A DNA stretch of 64,000 bases from VRUE01 sp963817945 (GCA_963817945.1 CAWFQH010000001.1:124001-188000); one strand, 5' to 3'. Counted from the first letter of the stretch, positions 25,060-33,970 are shown. The notes: generated by a model from the sequence alone, not told the origin. Translations and numbers: made by a program.

Positions 25060-26223
25060 TTGAACCTATCGGTCCTCGTATATCGCCAAGAGGCTTTCTA
25101 TTTCGCCCATATGCCCGGCTGGCAGAGGGGATTGGTCGCACCGCTGACGAAGAAATACTGGGCCAGCGACTACGACCGAGAGCTTGGCCCCAATCTGGAG
25201 TTCGCGGACGATCAGGTGGTCGACGACTTCTGGCGCACCCTTGACGCAGAACGATTCGAAGAGCGGTTCCTGCTCGCGGCGGACGACCAGCTTCCAACCA
25301 AAAAGTTAATTGCAACGGCAATGAGGCGCGCGCAGTCCTTGCGCCGTTCGAGCAAGGCCAGCAGAGCGCTCCACAGCATCATTCACCATGAGACCCTGCA
25401 CGGGCTCTTTCACCTCGAGTCCGGCGCCCAGATAAGTCCCGGCGGTCGCCTCGAGGACTACTCGGTCGAGGATGGCGATCATCTCGGTCTGATCATCGAG
25501 CACAAGCCAAAAGGCCTCTACAGCCTGATTCCTTTGCCGGACTCCGAGATGGTATTTGCTGCGATCCGGTCGGCGGACGAGACCCCGCCGGAGAGCGCGA
25601 CCGGGGCTTTGAAGGGCGCCTTGCTGTACACCGACGAGGACGTTGAGATCGCCACGTACGTACGGAAGCACTTCGCCTCGATTAGCGAAGCATCGGGACC
25701 TAATCTTCACTTCTACGTGATCGAGCAGCCTGAGAAGGACTGGCGTGAGGCAAGTCGGTATTGGAAGGGCATCGTTGACGAGCAGCTGCAGAGGGAGTGG
25801 GCGACGCTGGGGTGGCTTCGAACGAAGCCCTACCGCCCCGAGGAGACCTATGAGGTGGCGCGGCAGCTCGGAGTCTATCCCGACGAGATGCCGTGCCTGG
25901 TGCTATTTGAGAAGGCCTCCGAAGCTTCGAAGCTGGTGTTTCCGATTCTCGATGGCACGGCCCATTCCTTCCGGGCGCTGTTCAGTTGCCTTCAGCGCTT
26001 GATCGTCGACGGCGCGTCCAACGAGATTAGCTTCGCCGGCGTCCGCCGTGACTATCCCGCGATCCTCTCAATGCTCGAGGCGGAGGCGGAGAAGAAGGCC
26101 ACCGACGACCGAGCTGTGTATACGTTCGAGGGCCAGACCGTCTTCATCAACAAGCCCGCTGGCGATGTCACCCTTTCTGACTTTCAAAAGATGTCGATGA
26201 AAGACGAGGACCGGCAAAGATGA
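25060..26223 (+). CDS. Unrecognised protein, first gene of a two-gene module
   Basis: 387 residues if the TTG at 25060 is the start; an ATG at 25111 is an alternative. The middle part ('LLYTDEDVEIATYVRKHFASISEASGPNLHFYVIEQP' split by a helix, then 'VARQLGVYPDEMPCLVLFEK') looks like an alpha/beta domain found in diverse uncharacterised bacterial proteins. The C-terminus carries 'YTFEGQTVFINKP', which reappears at the N-terminus of the next protein. Its G+C is lower than its neighbours and it lies beside an IS, which suggests horizontal transfer. It overlaps the next gene by 4 bases (ATGA). Confidence 0.6.
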   Translation: MNLSVLVYRQEAFYFAHMPGWQRGLVAPLTKKYWASDYDRELGPNLEFADDQVVDDFWRTLDAERFEERFLLAADDQLPTKKLIATAMRRAQSLRRSSKASRALHSIIHHETLHGLFHLESGAQISPGGRLEDYSVEDGDHLGLIIEHKPKGLYSLIPLPDSEMVFAAIRSADETPPESATGALKGALLYTDEDVEIATYVRKHFASISEASGPNLHFYVIEQPEKDWREASRYWKGIVDEQLQREWATLGWLRTKPYRPEETYEVARQLGVYPDEMPCLVLFEKASEASKLVFPILDGTAHSFRALFSCLQRLIVDGASNEISFAGVRRDYPAILSMLEAEAEKKATDDRAVYTFEGQTVFINKPAGDVTLSDFQKMSMKDEDRQR

Positions 26224-26588
26224 GCGACGAAAAGTTCATATTCCAGGGGCAGACCACTTTCATCAACCGGCCGCGGGAGACGGTGATTCGCGATTTCCAA
26301 AACACCTATCTACGCGGAGACGGGTCGAGAGCCGATGAGATCAACGATCAACTGAAAAGGCTCATCGAGCTCAGTCTCGCGAGCAAAGACCTCCCAGATT
26401 CCGACAAGGAGGAAGCTGTTCAAGCGATTCATACCGTGGCCGAGCAGGTCCGCGACGACAAGGCGAACCGCCTCACGCTAAAGGGCACGCTGGAGGCAAT
26501 CCAAAGCATGGTTTCGAAAGCCAATGACGTAGCCGGGCCCGCGATCAAGATCATCGGCACGGTACTGAGCCTCGCGGGCATGGCCTGA
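26220..26588 (+). CDS. Small unrecognised protein with F-x-GQT-x-FIN motif and helical tail
   Basis: 122 residues. The N-terminus 'KFIFQGQTTFINRP' repeats the C-terminal motif of the upstream protein. The rest is amphipathic helices ('INDQLKRLIELSLASKDLPDSDKEEAVQAI') and an Ala/Gly/Ile-rich end ('VAGPAIKIIGTVLSLAGMA'). Small proteins of this layout occur beside predicted bacterial conflict or signalling proteins, but I cannot name a family. It is coupled to the previous gene, so they probably form one complex. Confidence 0.6.
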   Translation: MSDEKFIFQGQTTFINRPRETVIRDFQNTYLRGDGSRADEINDQLKRLIELSLASKDLPDSDKEEAVQAIHTVAEQVRDDKANRLTLKGTLEAIQSMVSKANDVAGPAIKIIGTVLSLAGMA

Positions 26589-26639
26589 CTCGCAGCGGAT
26601 CCCGCTGAGCGCACTGCCGCAGTTTGAAGTGAGGCTCTT

Positions 26640-26655
26640 CTAGTCGGGGAGACAG
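26640..26655. repeat. Left target-site duplication of the IS (16 bp)
   Basis: CTAGTCGGGGAGACAG is repeated exactly at 27932-27947, directly flanking the IS. The right copy overlaps the 3' end of tRNA-Pro, so the left copy is a fragment of that tRNA. Confidence 0.75.
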
Positions 26656-27931
26656 TGTCCGGTTCCACCACATAGGCGACAGTTGTGTCAGGACATAGGA
26701 GACACCGAATGAGGGGAGCTCTCCTGTGGACAAGGCGCGGTACCTGGTCGAGGCGCATCTGTTGGAGGGCCGCTCGGTCAACGAGTTGGCGGCGGCCCAC
26801 GGAGTTCATCGCAGCTGGATCTACAAGCTCTTGGCCCGCTGCAAAGCTGGTGGCTATGGCGCCCTGGAGCGGCGCTCCAGGGCGCCGCTCAGCTCCCCAC
26901 ACCGGACCCCCGTCGAGGTCTCCCAGGCGATCGTCGCCCTGCGCAAGCAGCTGAGCGCCGAAGGCCACGACTGCGGCGCGGCGACGATCGCCTACCACCT
27001 CGCCGAGCAGATCGATCAGGTGCCGTCCCTCTCAACCATCTGGCGAGTCCTCAAACGCGAGGGCCTGGTCACGCCACAGCCTCAGAAGCGCCCGCGCAGC
27101 TCATTGATCCGCTTCTGCGCGGAGTTGCCCAACGAGATGTGGCAGGCCGACGTCACGCACTGGCCCCTCGCGGGGGAAGGGCACGCGGAGATCCTCAACA
27201 TGCTCGACGATCACTCGCGGCTGTTCTTGGCCGCGCGGGCCTTCCCGACCGTCAAGGCGGCCGACGTAGTCGACGTCTTTCGCATGGCTGTGGCTTTGCA
27301 CGGCGCGCCCGCCAGCCTGCTCTGCGACAACGGCGCCGTCTTTACGGCCACCCCGCGCGGTGGCAAGGTCCTACTGCAGGTCGAGCTCGAGCGGCTCGGC
27401 ATCGCCGCCAAGAACTCGCGGCCCTACCACCCGCAGACCTGCGGGAAGGTCGAGCGGCTGCACCAGACGCTCAAGCGCTACCTCACTCAGCAGGCTCCCG
27501 CGCAGACACTCCTCGCCCTGCAGGGACAGCTCGACGCCTTCGCGCACTACTACAACACGACCAGGCCCCACAGGGCCCTGGGTGGGCGCACGCCCCTGCA
27601 GGCCTACAGTGCCCGGATCAAGGCTCGGCCGGCCTCAACTGAGCGCCCCGAGACCCACTTCCGCGTCCGCCACGACAAGGTCGACGCCCAGGGCACCGTC
27701 ACTTTGCGCCACAACAGCAAGCTGCACCACATCGGCATCGGCAGGGCACACAAAGGCCGGCCGATCAAGCTGCTCATCGCCGACCGCGACATCCGCGTTC
27801 TCGATCGCCGCACAGGCGAGTTGATCCGCCGGCTCATCCTCGATCCCACTCGCGACTACCAGCCGATCGGAGGGAGCTGAGATGTCTACGATGTCTCGCG
27901 ACATCTGTCTCCGATGTCGCGAGACACAACA
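26656..27931. mobile_element. IS481-family insertion sequence
   Basis: 1276 bp between 16-bp direct repeats. The left end begins TGTCCGGTTCC and the right end, read inward, TGTTGTGTCTC; over 27 bases the ends match at 18 positions and both end in GGxGACAG. A second inner repeat pair (ACATAGGAGACAC; ACATCGTAGACATC) suggests extra transposase sites. One transposase gene fills the element. IS481 members start with TGT and can make duplications as long as 15 or so bases. Confidence 0.8.
26726..27880 (+). CDS. IS481-family DDE transposase
   Basis: 384 residues. An N-terminal helix-turn-helix ('LLEGRSVNELAAAHGVHRSWIYKLLAR') is followed by a second HTH and the rve integrase core with the DDE residues in 'MWQADVTHW', 'LLCDNGAVF' and 'HPQTCGKVERLHQTLKRYL'. 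The C-terminal 'HRALGGRTPLQAY' is typical of the family. The frame is intact, so the element may still be active. Expression should start from a promoter near the left terminal repeat. Confidence 0.93.
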   Translation: MDKARYLVEAHLLEGRSVNELAAAHGVHRSWIYKLLARCKAGGYGALERRSRAPLSSPHRTPVEVSQAIVALRKQLSAEGHDCGAATIAYHLAEQIDQVPSLSTIWRVLKREGLVTPQPQKRPRSSLIRFCAELPNEMWQADVTHWPLAGEGHAEILNMLDDHSRLFLAARAFPTVKAADVVDVFRMAVALHGAPASLLCDNGAVFTATPRGGKVLLQVELERLGIAAKNSRPYHPQTCGKVERLHQTLKRYLTQQAPAQTLLALQGQLDAFAHYYNTTRPHRALGGRTPLQAYSARIKARPASTERPETHFRVRHDKVDAQGTVTLRHNSKLHHIGIGRAHKGRPIKLLIADRDIRVLDRRTGELIRRLILDPTRDYQPIGGS

Positions 27932-27935
27932 CTAG

Positions 27936-28009
27936 TCGGGGAGACAGGATTTGAACCTGCGACCGCTCGGCCCCCAGCCGAGTGCGCTACCAGACTGCGC
28001 CACTCCCCG
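27936..28009 (-). tRNA. tRNA-Pro (anticodon GGG)
   Basis: Minus strand. Acceptor CGGGGAG/CTCCCCG, anticodon stem CTCGG/CCGAG around CTGGGGG (anticodon GGG), T arm CAGG TTCAAAT CCTG. Discriminator A. The IS inserted at its 3' end and regenerated it. Confidence 0.93.
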
Positions 28010-28101
28010 TGGCTGATCGCATTTTGACGCATAGCGGCGGGCGGGAGGATCCCCGAGGGGGTCAGGGGAACGTCTGTTCGCCTTTATATGGTCGCGCGGC
28101 G

Positions 28102-28539
28102 ATGAGGAGATGCGGCCGCTGCAGACAGTAGAAACCAGGTGAGGACTTTGCCTGACGGAGGAAAGCCCGCGGCCAGCGCGACAACTACTGCCGGCCATGC
28201 CGGGCGGAGTACAAGCAGGAGCATTACGCCGCCAACAAGCAGAAATACATCGATGCTGCGGCTCGCCGCAGGCGGGCGGTCGTCGCAGAGCGAATCGAGT
28301 TCCTGGTCGCCTACCTCCGTGAGCATCCGTGCGCGGACTGCGGCGAGACCGACCCTCTCGTCCTGGAGTTCGACCATCTTCGCGACAAGGAATTCAGCAT
28401 CGCGAAGATCTGGAGGGACCACAAATGGCAGACCGTCCTCGACGAGATGGCAAAGTGCGAGGTGGTTTGTGCAAACTGTCATCGGCGCCGCACTGCTCGT
28501 CGGGGCGGCTTCATCCGTGCGGCGGTAGCTCAACGGTAG
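28102..28539 (+). pseudogene. HNH-endonuclease-like gene with two in-frame stop codons
   Basis: From ATG 28102 the frame reads a zinc-ribbon start (RCGRCRQ), then TAG at 28129 and TGA at 28153, and continues 'NYCRPCRAEYKQEHYAANK', 'HPCADCGETDPLVLEFDH' and 'CEVVCANCHRRR', which are the paired CxxC sites and His of this HNH group. Both stops could come from C-to-T changes (CAG to TAG, CGA to TGA). No later in-frame ATG precedes the domain. The gene's own stop lies inside tRNA-Gly. Most likely a decayed small HNH gene; readthrough is less likely. Confidence 0.7.
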
Positions 28540-28589
28540 AGCCTCGCCCTTCCAAGGCGATGATGCGGGTTCAATTCCCGTCCGCCGCT
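28519..28589 (+). tRNA. tRNA-Gly (anticodon TCC)
   Basis: 71 bases. Acceptor GCGGCGG/CCGCCGC, D arm GCTC/GAGC, anticodon stem CGCC/GGCG with TCC, T arm GCGGG TTCAATT CCCGT. Discriminator T. It overlaps the 3' end of the decayed HNH gene. Confidence 0.93.
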
Positions 28590-28612
28590 TCAGCTTCCGC
28601 GCGGGACTGCCG

Positions 28613-29863
28613 ATGCGGCCCGCGTCGATGCGGGAGCGGATCCGGAGATATTCCCTTGCGGCGCGACGACCCCTCCTGCTCAGTGCGCTGGCGCTGCTCG
28701 TGGCCACTGGCGGCGGAATGGTCGGCTGTGGCGGCAACGATCGCGGCGCGGCCAGCCTCGGTGATGCCCCCCTCCTCAATTGGCCATTTTTCGGCCGCGT
28801 CCCCGAGCGCACGCATTACCTGCCGGCGAGGCGCCGAGCCCTCGATCCGCCGCTGCGGGAAGCGTGGTCGATCAATACCCACGGACTGATCGAGTTCCCG
28901 CCCGCCATCGCCGGCGGCGTCGCCTACGTGGTCAACAAGTTCGGCAACCTGGAGGCGGTCCGGCTGCGCGACCACCGGATCCTCTGGCGGCGGATGCGCG
29001 ATCCTCGCAACGCGGGCAAGCCGACCGACGTAACCGCACCCGTCTACAGCGAAGGGCGCGTCTACGTCGCCTTCCTCGACGGCGAGCTGGTCGCCTTCGA
29101 TGCGGCGAGCGGGAAACCGGCCTGGAAGCGCAATCTCCACTCGCACCTGGAATCCTCGCCGATGGCGGCAGACGGCGCGCTCTACATCGGGACCGACAAG
29201 ACCGACGTCGTCGCCTTACGCGCCTCCGACGGCAAGGAGCTGTGGCGCTTCAACTCGCCGGGCGCGATCAAAGCCAGCCCCAGCTACCACGACGGCCGCG
29301 TCTGCGTCGCCGATTACCAGAGCGCGATGTTCTGCCTCGACGCGAGCAGCGGCAAGCTGCTCTGGCGCACCAACACCTCGGAGGTGCGGCCGTTCGGCCG
29401 CGGCGGCTTCTACTCCTCCCCCGCCCTCGCCTTCGGCCGCGTCTACGCCGCCCGCGACGATGGCACCGTCTACGCCTTCGACCAGGAGAGCGGCAAGGTC
29501 GACTGGTTCTTCCGGACCGGCGATTACGTCTATGGCTCGCCGGCGGTCGCCCAGGTCCCCGGCACGCCCGCCACCGTCTACATCGGCTCCTACGACGAGC
29601 ACCTCTACGCCATCGATGCCTTGAGCGGCAAGGAGCGCTGGCGCTTCGACGTCGGAGGGCCGGTGCCCGGCACCGCGACGGTGATCGGCCACACGGTCTA
29701 CACGTCGAGCTTCAAGACCCGCGAGGCTCTCGGCATCGACGTCCACACGCACCGCAGAACCTTCGAGCTGCGCCAGGCCGGGTACACCCCGGTCGTCTCC
29801 GACGGGCGCCGCCTCTACCTGATCGGCTACTTCGAGCTGATCGGGCTGAAGCCAAAGCGCTAG
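28613..29863 (+). CDS. PQQ-like beta-propeller lipoprotein (BamB-like)
   Basis: 416 residues. A signal sequence ends in the lipobox 'GMVGCGG'. Blades repeat 'DAASGKPAWKR', 'RASDGKELWRF', 'DASSGKLLWRT', 'DQESGKVDWFF' and 'DALSGKERWRF', the quinoprotein blade signature. There is no evident PQQ-binding catalytic set, so an outer-face scaffold or sensor is as likely as an enzyme. It is convergent with the P450 gene, with 11 bases between the stops. Two ATGs (28613, 28628) could start it. Confidence 0.8.
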   Translation: MRPASMRERIRRYSLAARRPLLLSALALLVATGGGMVGCGGNDRGAASLGDAPLLNWPFFGRVPERTHYLPARRRALDPPLREAWSINTHGLIEFPPAIAGGVAYVVNKFGNLEAVRLRDHRILWRRMRDPRNAGKPTDVTAPVYSEGRVYVAFLDGELVAFDAASGKPAWKRNLHSHLESSPMAADGALYIGTDKTDVVALRASDGKELWRFNSPGAIKASPSYHDGRVCVADYQSAMFCLDASSGKLLWRTNTSEVRPFGRGGFYSSPALAFGRVYAARDDGTVYAFDQESGKVDWFFRTGDYVYGSPAVAQVPGTPATVYIGSYDEHLYAIDALSGKERWRFDVGGPVPGTATVIGHTVYTSSFKTREALGIDVHTHRRTFELRQAGYTPVVSDGRRLYLIGYFELIGLKPKR

Positions 29864-29874
29864 CGGCCGCGAGG

Positions 29875-31221
29875 CTACGCAGCCACTGCGACCGGGGCCC
29901 GGTCGGCGAGCACGGCTCGCGCACCACCGAGCGGCCGCACGGTGACGTTGCGCCGGCGCGCGACCTCCACCCCACCGGCGGTCGAGCTCAGGGTGCAGGC
30001 GGCGAGCAGGGCCCGCAGCACGACGTTCATCTCCAGCATCGCGAAGCTGGAGCCGATGCAGCGGCGGCGTCCGCCGCCGAAGGGGATCCAGGTGTACGTG
30101 CCGGGCGACTGGTCGAGGAAGCGCTCGGGCCGGAAGGCGTAAGGATCGGGGTAAATGTCGGGGTCGTGGTGGATCAGGTAGGCGTTGGCGACGAGGCTGC
30201 AGCCGGTCGGATAGGTCCAGCCACCCACCTCGATCGGCTTTACCACCAGGCGCGGGGCGACGTTCGGCAGCACCGGCCGCACGCGGAGAGTCTCCTGGAT
30301 CGTCGCCGTCAGGTAGGCGCCCTCGCCGCTGTCGACCTCTTCCACCAGGCGGCCGAACACGGCCGGCTCGCGGAGAAGCCGCTCGAAGGCCCAGGCGAGC
30401 GAGGTCGCGGTCGTCTCGTGGCCGGCGACGAGCAGGGTGAGCAGCTCGTCGCGGATCTCCTGCGGCTCCATCGGCGAGCCGTCCTCGTGCCGGGCCTCGA
30501 GCAGCATCGCCAGCACGTCGTCGCCCTCTCCCCCGTTCTCGCGCCGCTCGTCGATCAGCTCGAAAAGGATCGCGTCGACTTCGTCGCGGATACGGAGGAA
30601 TCCAGTGAAGGGGCCGCTGCGTTCGGCGAGCTTGGCGAGGAGGGTGTCGGGGCGCGGTGGAACGAGGCTGATCGGGCGGTCGCCGAAACGGAGCATCGTC
30701 TGCAGCCGCTCGCGCAGGGCGTCGAAGCGCGGGCCCGGTTCCAGTCCGAAGACCGCACGCAGGATGATCTTCAGCGTCAGCTCCTGCATGCGCGGGTGCA
30801 GCTCGACCGGAACACCGCGCGGCAGCGTCGCGATCTCCTCCGCGGTGACCTCTTCCATCAGGCCGGTGAGGCGCTCCATCCGCTCGCCGTGAAAGGCGGG
30901 CAGGATCAGCTTGCGCTGCTCCATGTGCGCCGCTTCGTCGAGGAGGATCACCGAGTTGGCGCCGACGACGGGTTCCAGCACGCGGGCGCCCTCGCCTGGC
31001 CGCAGCACGTCGGGCGGAGCGGTGAAGACTTCCTTGACCTCTTCGGGATCGGTCAGCATCACGAAGGGCGGCGTCATCGGCAGCCGGATCGTGAAGCGCT
31101 TGCCGTAGCGCTCGCGACACTGCTCGAGATAAGCAAGCGGCCGCATCCAGAAGCCGAGGAACTGAACCGCCTTCGGCAACCGGGGACCGGGGGGCAGCTC
31201 AGAGCGTGAGGTCATTGACAT
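29875..31221 (-). CDS. Cytochrome P450
   Basis: 448 residues from the ATG at 31221 (a GTG at 31242 is also possible). All motifs are canonical: I-helix 'LLVAGHETTATSLAWAFERLL', ExxR in 'QETLRVRP', haem loop 'FGGGRRRCIGSSFA'. It shares long stretches with the operon P450 at 7664 ('GTYTWIPFGG', 'LPPGPR'), so the two are paralogues from one family. It hydroxylates an unknown hydrophobic substrate and needs external electron donors; none are adjacent. Confidence 0.9.
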   Translation of the reverse strand: MSMTSRSELPPGPRLPKAVQFLGFWMRPLAYLEQCRERYGKRFTIRLPMTPPFVMLTDPEEVKEVFTAPPDVLRPGEGARVLEPVVGANSVILLDEAAHMEQRKLILPAFHGERMERLTGLMEEVTAEEIATLPRGVPVELHPRMQELTLKIILRAVFGLEPGPRFDALRERLQTMLRFGDRPISLVPPRPDTLLAKLAERSGPFTGFLRIRDEVDAILFELIDERRENGGEGDDVLAMLLEARHEDGSPMEPQEIRDELLTLLVAGHETTATSLAWAFERLLREPAVFGRLVEEVDSGEGAYLTATIQETLRVRPVLPNVAPRLVVKPIEVGGWTYPTGCSLVANAYLIHHDPDIYPDPYAFRPERFLDQSPGTYTWIPFGGGRRRCIGSSFAMLEMNVVLRALLAACTLSSTAGGVEVARRRNVTVRPLGGARAVLADRAPVAVAA

Positions 31222-31330
31222 GGCCAATACCCAGTCGACCACTCAACTCACCTGGCGGCGGGTGAGATCGGTCACACATATCCCTTCGCTGGAAAGCGCA
31301 GGCGTGAGGGCGGGGCCGAGTTAGTCGCGC

Positions 31331-32929
31331 CTACCAGGTGTCGACGAAGCGCGGGCGGACAGGCGGCGCGGCTCCGCGCGCCGCGGCAAGGGTCGAGGCG
31401 ATCAGCGCCCGCGTCTGCGCCGGGTCGATGACATCGTCCAGCTCGAACAGCGCGGCGGCGTTGAGCGCCCGCGCGTTCTGCTCGGCCGCCGCGGTCAGCT
31501 CGCGGACGCGCTGCTCGCGTTCCTCCGCGTCCTCGATCTCCTCCAGCTCCTTGCGCAGAGCCAGCCTGACCGCCCCCTCCAGACCCATCGGGCCGAGGTG
31601 GGCACTCGGCCAGGCGACGGTCAGCAGCGGCTCGTGCAGGCTGCCCCCGGCCATCGCCTGTGCGCCGAGGCCGTAGCCGCGTCGCAAGACGACGGCCACG
31701 AGCGGGACGCTGAGGGCAGCACCGGCGACCAGCAGCCGCGAGGCACGCCGCACGAGGCCGGTCGCCTCCGCGTCCGGGCCGACCATGAAGCCGGGCGTGT
31801 CGATCAACGAGACCACCGGTAGCCCGAAGGCGTCGCAAAGCTGCAGGAACCGCGCCGCCTTGTCGGAGGCCTCGCTGGTGATCGCCCCCGCCATCTGCAT
31901 CGTCTGGTTGGCGACGATCCCGAGCGGCCGCCCCTCGATGCGGGCCAGTGCCGTCACCATCTCCGGCGCGAAGCGCTCGCGCAGGAAGGTGACGGAACCC
32001 TCGTCCGCAAGCGTCTCGACGATCGGCTGCACGGGGTAGGCGCGACGCTCGCGCTCGGGCACCAGCTCGCGCAACCGATCCTGGTTCGGTTCGGCGCCCG
32101 GCGGCGTCGCCCCCTGGAAGTAGGCGAGCAAGCGCTTCGTCGCGGCCACGGCCTCCGCCTCGTCGTCGACGACCAGGTCGACGACCCCGTTGGGTGCCTG
32201 CATCCCCAGCGGACCGACCTCGTCTGGCTCGACCCGGCCGAGACCGCCGCCCTCGATCATCGCCGGCCCCCCCATCCCGAGCGAGGCGTTCTCGGTCGCC
32301 ACGATCAAGTCGGCGCAGCCGGCGATCACCGCATTGCCAGCGAAGCAGCGGCCGGCGACGACCGCGATCCGCGGCACCAGGCCCGAGAGGCGCGCCCACA
32401 GTGCGAAGGCGCGCGTATCGAGCGCGGAGACGACCGGGTAATCGGTGTCGCCCGGACGGCCGCCCCCTCCCTCGGCGAAGAAGACGGTCGGCAGACGCAT
32501 GCGCTCGATCAGCTCGAAGAGGCGGTCCTTCTTGCGGTGGCCGAGCGCCCCCTGCGTCCCTGCCAGGACCGTGTAGTCGTAGGAGAGGACCGCGCAGGCG
32601 GCCCGGTCTCCAAAGAGGTCGCCGTTGACCCGCGCCGTGCCGCCGACCAGCCCATCGGCCGGCGTGCGCTGAATCAGCTCCTCGACCTCGCGCCGGCCCC
32701 GCTGCGCCGCGATCGCGAAACGCCCGTACTCGACGAAGCTGCCGGGGTCGACCAGGTCGGCGACGTTCTCGCGCGCCGTGCGACCGCCCGCCTCGTGGCG
32801 CCGCGCCACCGCCTCCGGGCGGCCCTCGTCCTCGGTCAGCGCCCGCCGCTCGTGCAGCTCCCGCAGATCTTCGCGCTCCGCTCCCGGATCACTGGACAAG
32901 TGGCCGATCTTCTCAGAGTGCTCCGGCAA
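31331..32929 (-). CDS. Acyl-CoA carboxylase, carboxyltransferase (beta) subunit
   Basis: 532 residues with two crotonase-fold halves. The N half has 'SYDYTVLAGTQGALGHRKKDRLFEL' and 'GGPAMIEGGGLG'; the C half has 'ANQTMQMAGAITSEASDKAARFLQLC' and 'DTPGFMVG', the acyl-CoA and biotin pocket. It moves CO2 from carboxybiotin to an acyl-CoA such as methylcrotonyl- or propionyl-CoA. The biotin carboxylase partner is not in this window. Further carboxylase and HMG-CoA lyase genes downstream point to branched-chain acid breakdown. Confidence 0.85.
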   Translation of the reverse strand: MPEHSEKIGHLSSDPGAEREDLRELHERRALTEDEGRPEAVARRHEAGGRTARENVADLVDPGSFVEYGRFAIAAQRGRREVEELIQRTPADGLVGGTARVNGDLFGDRAACAVLSYDYTVLAGTQGALGHRKKDRLFELIERMRLPTVFFAEGGGGRPGDTDYPVVSALDTRAFALWARLSGLVPRIAVVAGRCFAGNAVIAGCADLIVATENASLGMGGPAMIEGGGLGRVEPDEVGPLGMQAPNGVVDLVVDDEAEAVAATKRLLAYFQGATPPGAEPNQDRLRELVPERERRAYPVQPIVETLADEGSVTFLRERFAPEMVTALARIEGRPLGIVANQTMQMAGAITSEASDKAARFLQLCDAFGLPVVSLIDTPGFMVGPDAEATGLVRRASRLLVAGAALSVPLVAVVLRRGYGLGAQAMAGGSLHEPLLTVAWPSAHLGPMGLEGAVRLALRKELEEIEDAEEREQRVRELTAAAEQNARALNAAALFELDDVIDPAQTRALIASTLAAARGAAPPVRPRFVDTW

Positions 32930-32959
32930 TCGCCCCCAAAGCTGTTAGACAACCGGCGC

Positions 32960-33970
32960 ATGGGCTCGGAGCCGGACGGCACGCTCTCAGACTGGCGAGA
33001 CCTCGCAGACCGGTACGAGTGGGACACGCTGCTGCTGGGCAACGGCATGAGCATCAACATCTGGGAGCCGTTCGGCTACGCGAAGCTGTACGACCATGCC
33101 AGGTCCGCCGGCCTGACGAATCAGGATCGCAAGCTGTTTGCGCCAACGCCGAACTTCGAGCGGGTTCTGGCCGATCTCCTCACCGCGATCCGGGTGAACG
33201 ACGCCGTCGGCATCGACACCAAGCCTTTGTTCGAGCGGTACCGGAACGTCCAGCGAGCCCTCGGGCACGCCGTGCGGGAGGTCCACCTGAGGCAGACCCA
33301 GATCCCCTATTCGACGCGCAAGGCGATCGCCTCCGCGATGCGCGAATTCCAGTGGGTGTTCACGACCAGCTACGACCTGCTCGTCTACTGGGCGATGGCG
33401 ACGGACGGCTTCGATCCCTTCATGGACCACTTCCGCCACCGAAGCCGCTGTGAGTTCGATCCAGCCAAAGCCTGGGTTGACCCCGAGAAGATTCCCGTCT
33501 ACTTCCTCCACGGCGCCCTTCATCTGGTCGTGGGCGGCACCGGCGTCACCTGGAAGCTCACGAAAACCGACCTCGACACCGTCCTCGAGCAATTCGGCAA
33601 ACCGATCAAAGGCGACGCCAGGGCCCGGGCGCTCCTCATCACGGAGGGCTCAGCCAAGGACAAGCTCGCGGCCATCGAAGAAAACATCTACCTCTCGCAT
33701 GCCCTCGGCCGCCTCCGGCAGCGGAACCTGCCGGTCGTGGTCTTCGGCAGTGGCCTGAGCGAGCACGATGCTCATCTGGCGGAGGCCCTGAGCAAAAACC
33801 CGGACCGCCCGATCGCCGTCTCGATGCTGCCGGGGCCTCGGAAGGAATTATTGGCGAAGCAGGTTGACATCTACGGCCGGCTGAATGCCAAGCCACTGCT
33901 CTTCTACGACGCTACGACGCACCCCCTGGGCGATCGCTCCCTTTCGATCGGCCCAAACGGGCGAATTTAG
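32960..33970 (+). CDS. SIR2-like DUF4917 protein
   Basis: 336 residues. 'DTLLLGNGMSINIWEPFGYAKL' is the nucleotide-binding start of the DUF4917/SIR2-like family, followed by 'VFTTSYDLLVYWAM', 'VYFLHGALHLV' and 'VVVFGSGLSEHDAHL', the Rossmann elements of SIR2-related NAD+-using proteins. Many SIR2-like domains act in anti-phage defence by depleting NAD+, but DUF4917 itself is untested as far as I know. The stop overlaps the convergent DUF2188 gene by three bases. Start ATG chosen because the longer frame runs antisense to the carboxylase. Confidence 0.75.
   Translation: MGSEPDGTLSDWRDLADRYEWDTLLLGNGMSINIWEPFGYAKLYDHARSAGLTNQDRKLFAPTPNFERVLADLLTAIRVNDAVGIDTKPLFERYRNVQRALGHAVREVHLRQTQIPYSTRKAIASAMREFQWVFTTSYDLLVYWAMATDGFDPFMDHFRHRSRCEFDPAKAWVDPEKIPVYFLHGALHLVVGGTGVTWKLTKTDLDTVLEQFGKPIKGDARARALLITEGSAKDKLAAIEENIYLSHALGRLRQRNLPVVVFGSGLSEHDAHLAEALSKNPDRPIAVSMLPGPRKELLAKQVDIYGRLNAKPLLFYDATTHPLGDRSLSIGPNGRI

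Noticed and set aside
26640..27947. A tRNA-Pro attachment-site pair of an integrative element.
   Set aside because: The 16-bp repeats abut IS481-type terminal repeats exactly and no integrase lies between them, so a target-site duplication explains them better.
28102..28539. Functional HNH protein by stop-codon readthrough or selenocysteine at TGA.
   Set aside because: There are two different stops within eight codons of each other, both explained by C-to-T changes, and no SECIS-like hairpin follows. Decay is simpler.
28780..31209. A plus-strand frame of about 800 codons spanning the propeller lipoprotein and the P450.
   Set aside because: It crosses two clear genes in the wrong frame or strand and has no ribosome site or recognisable domain.
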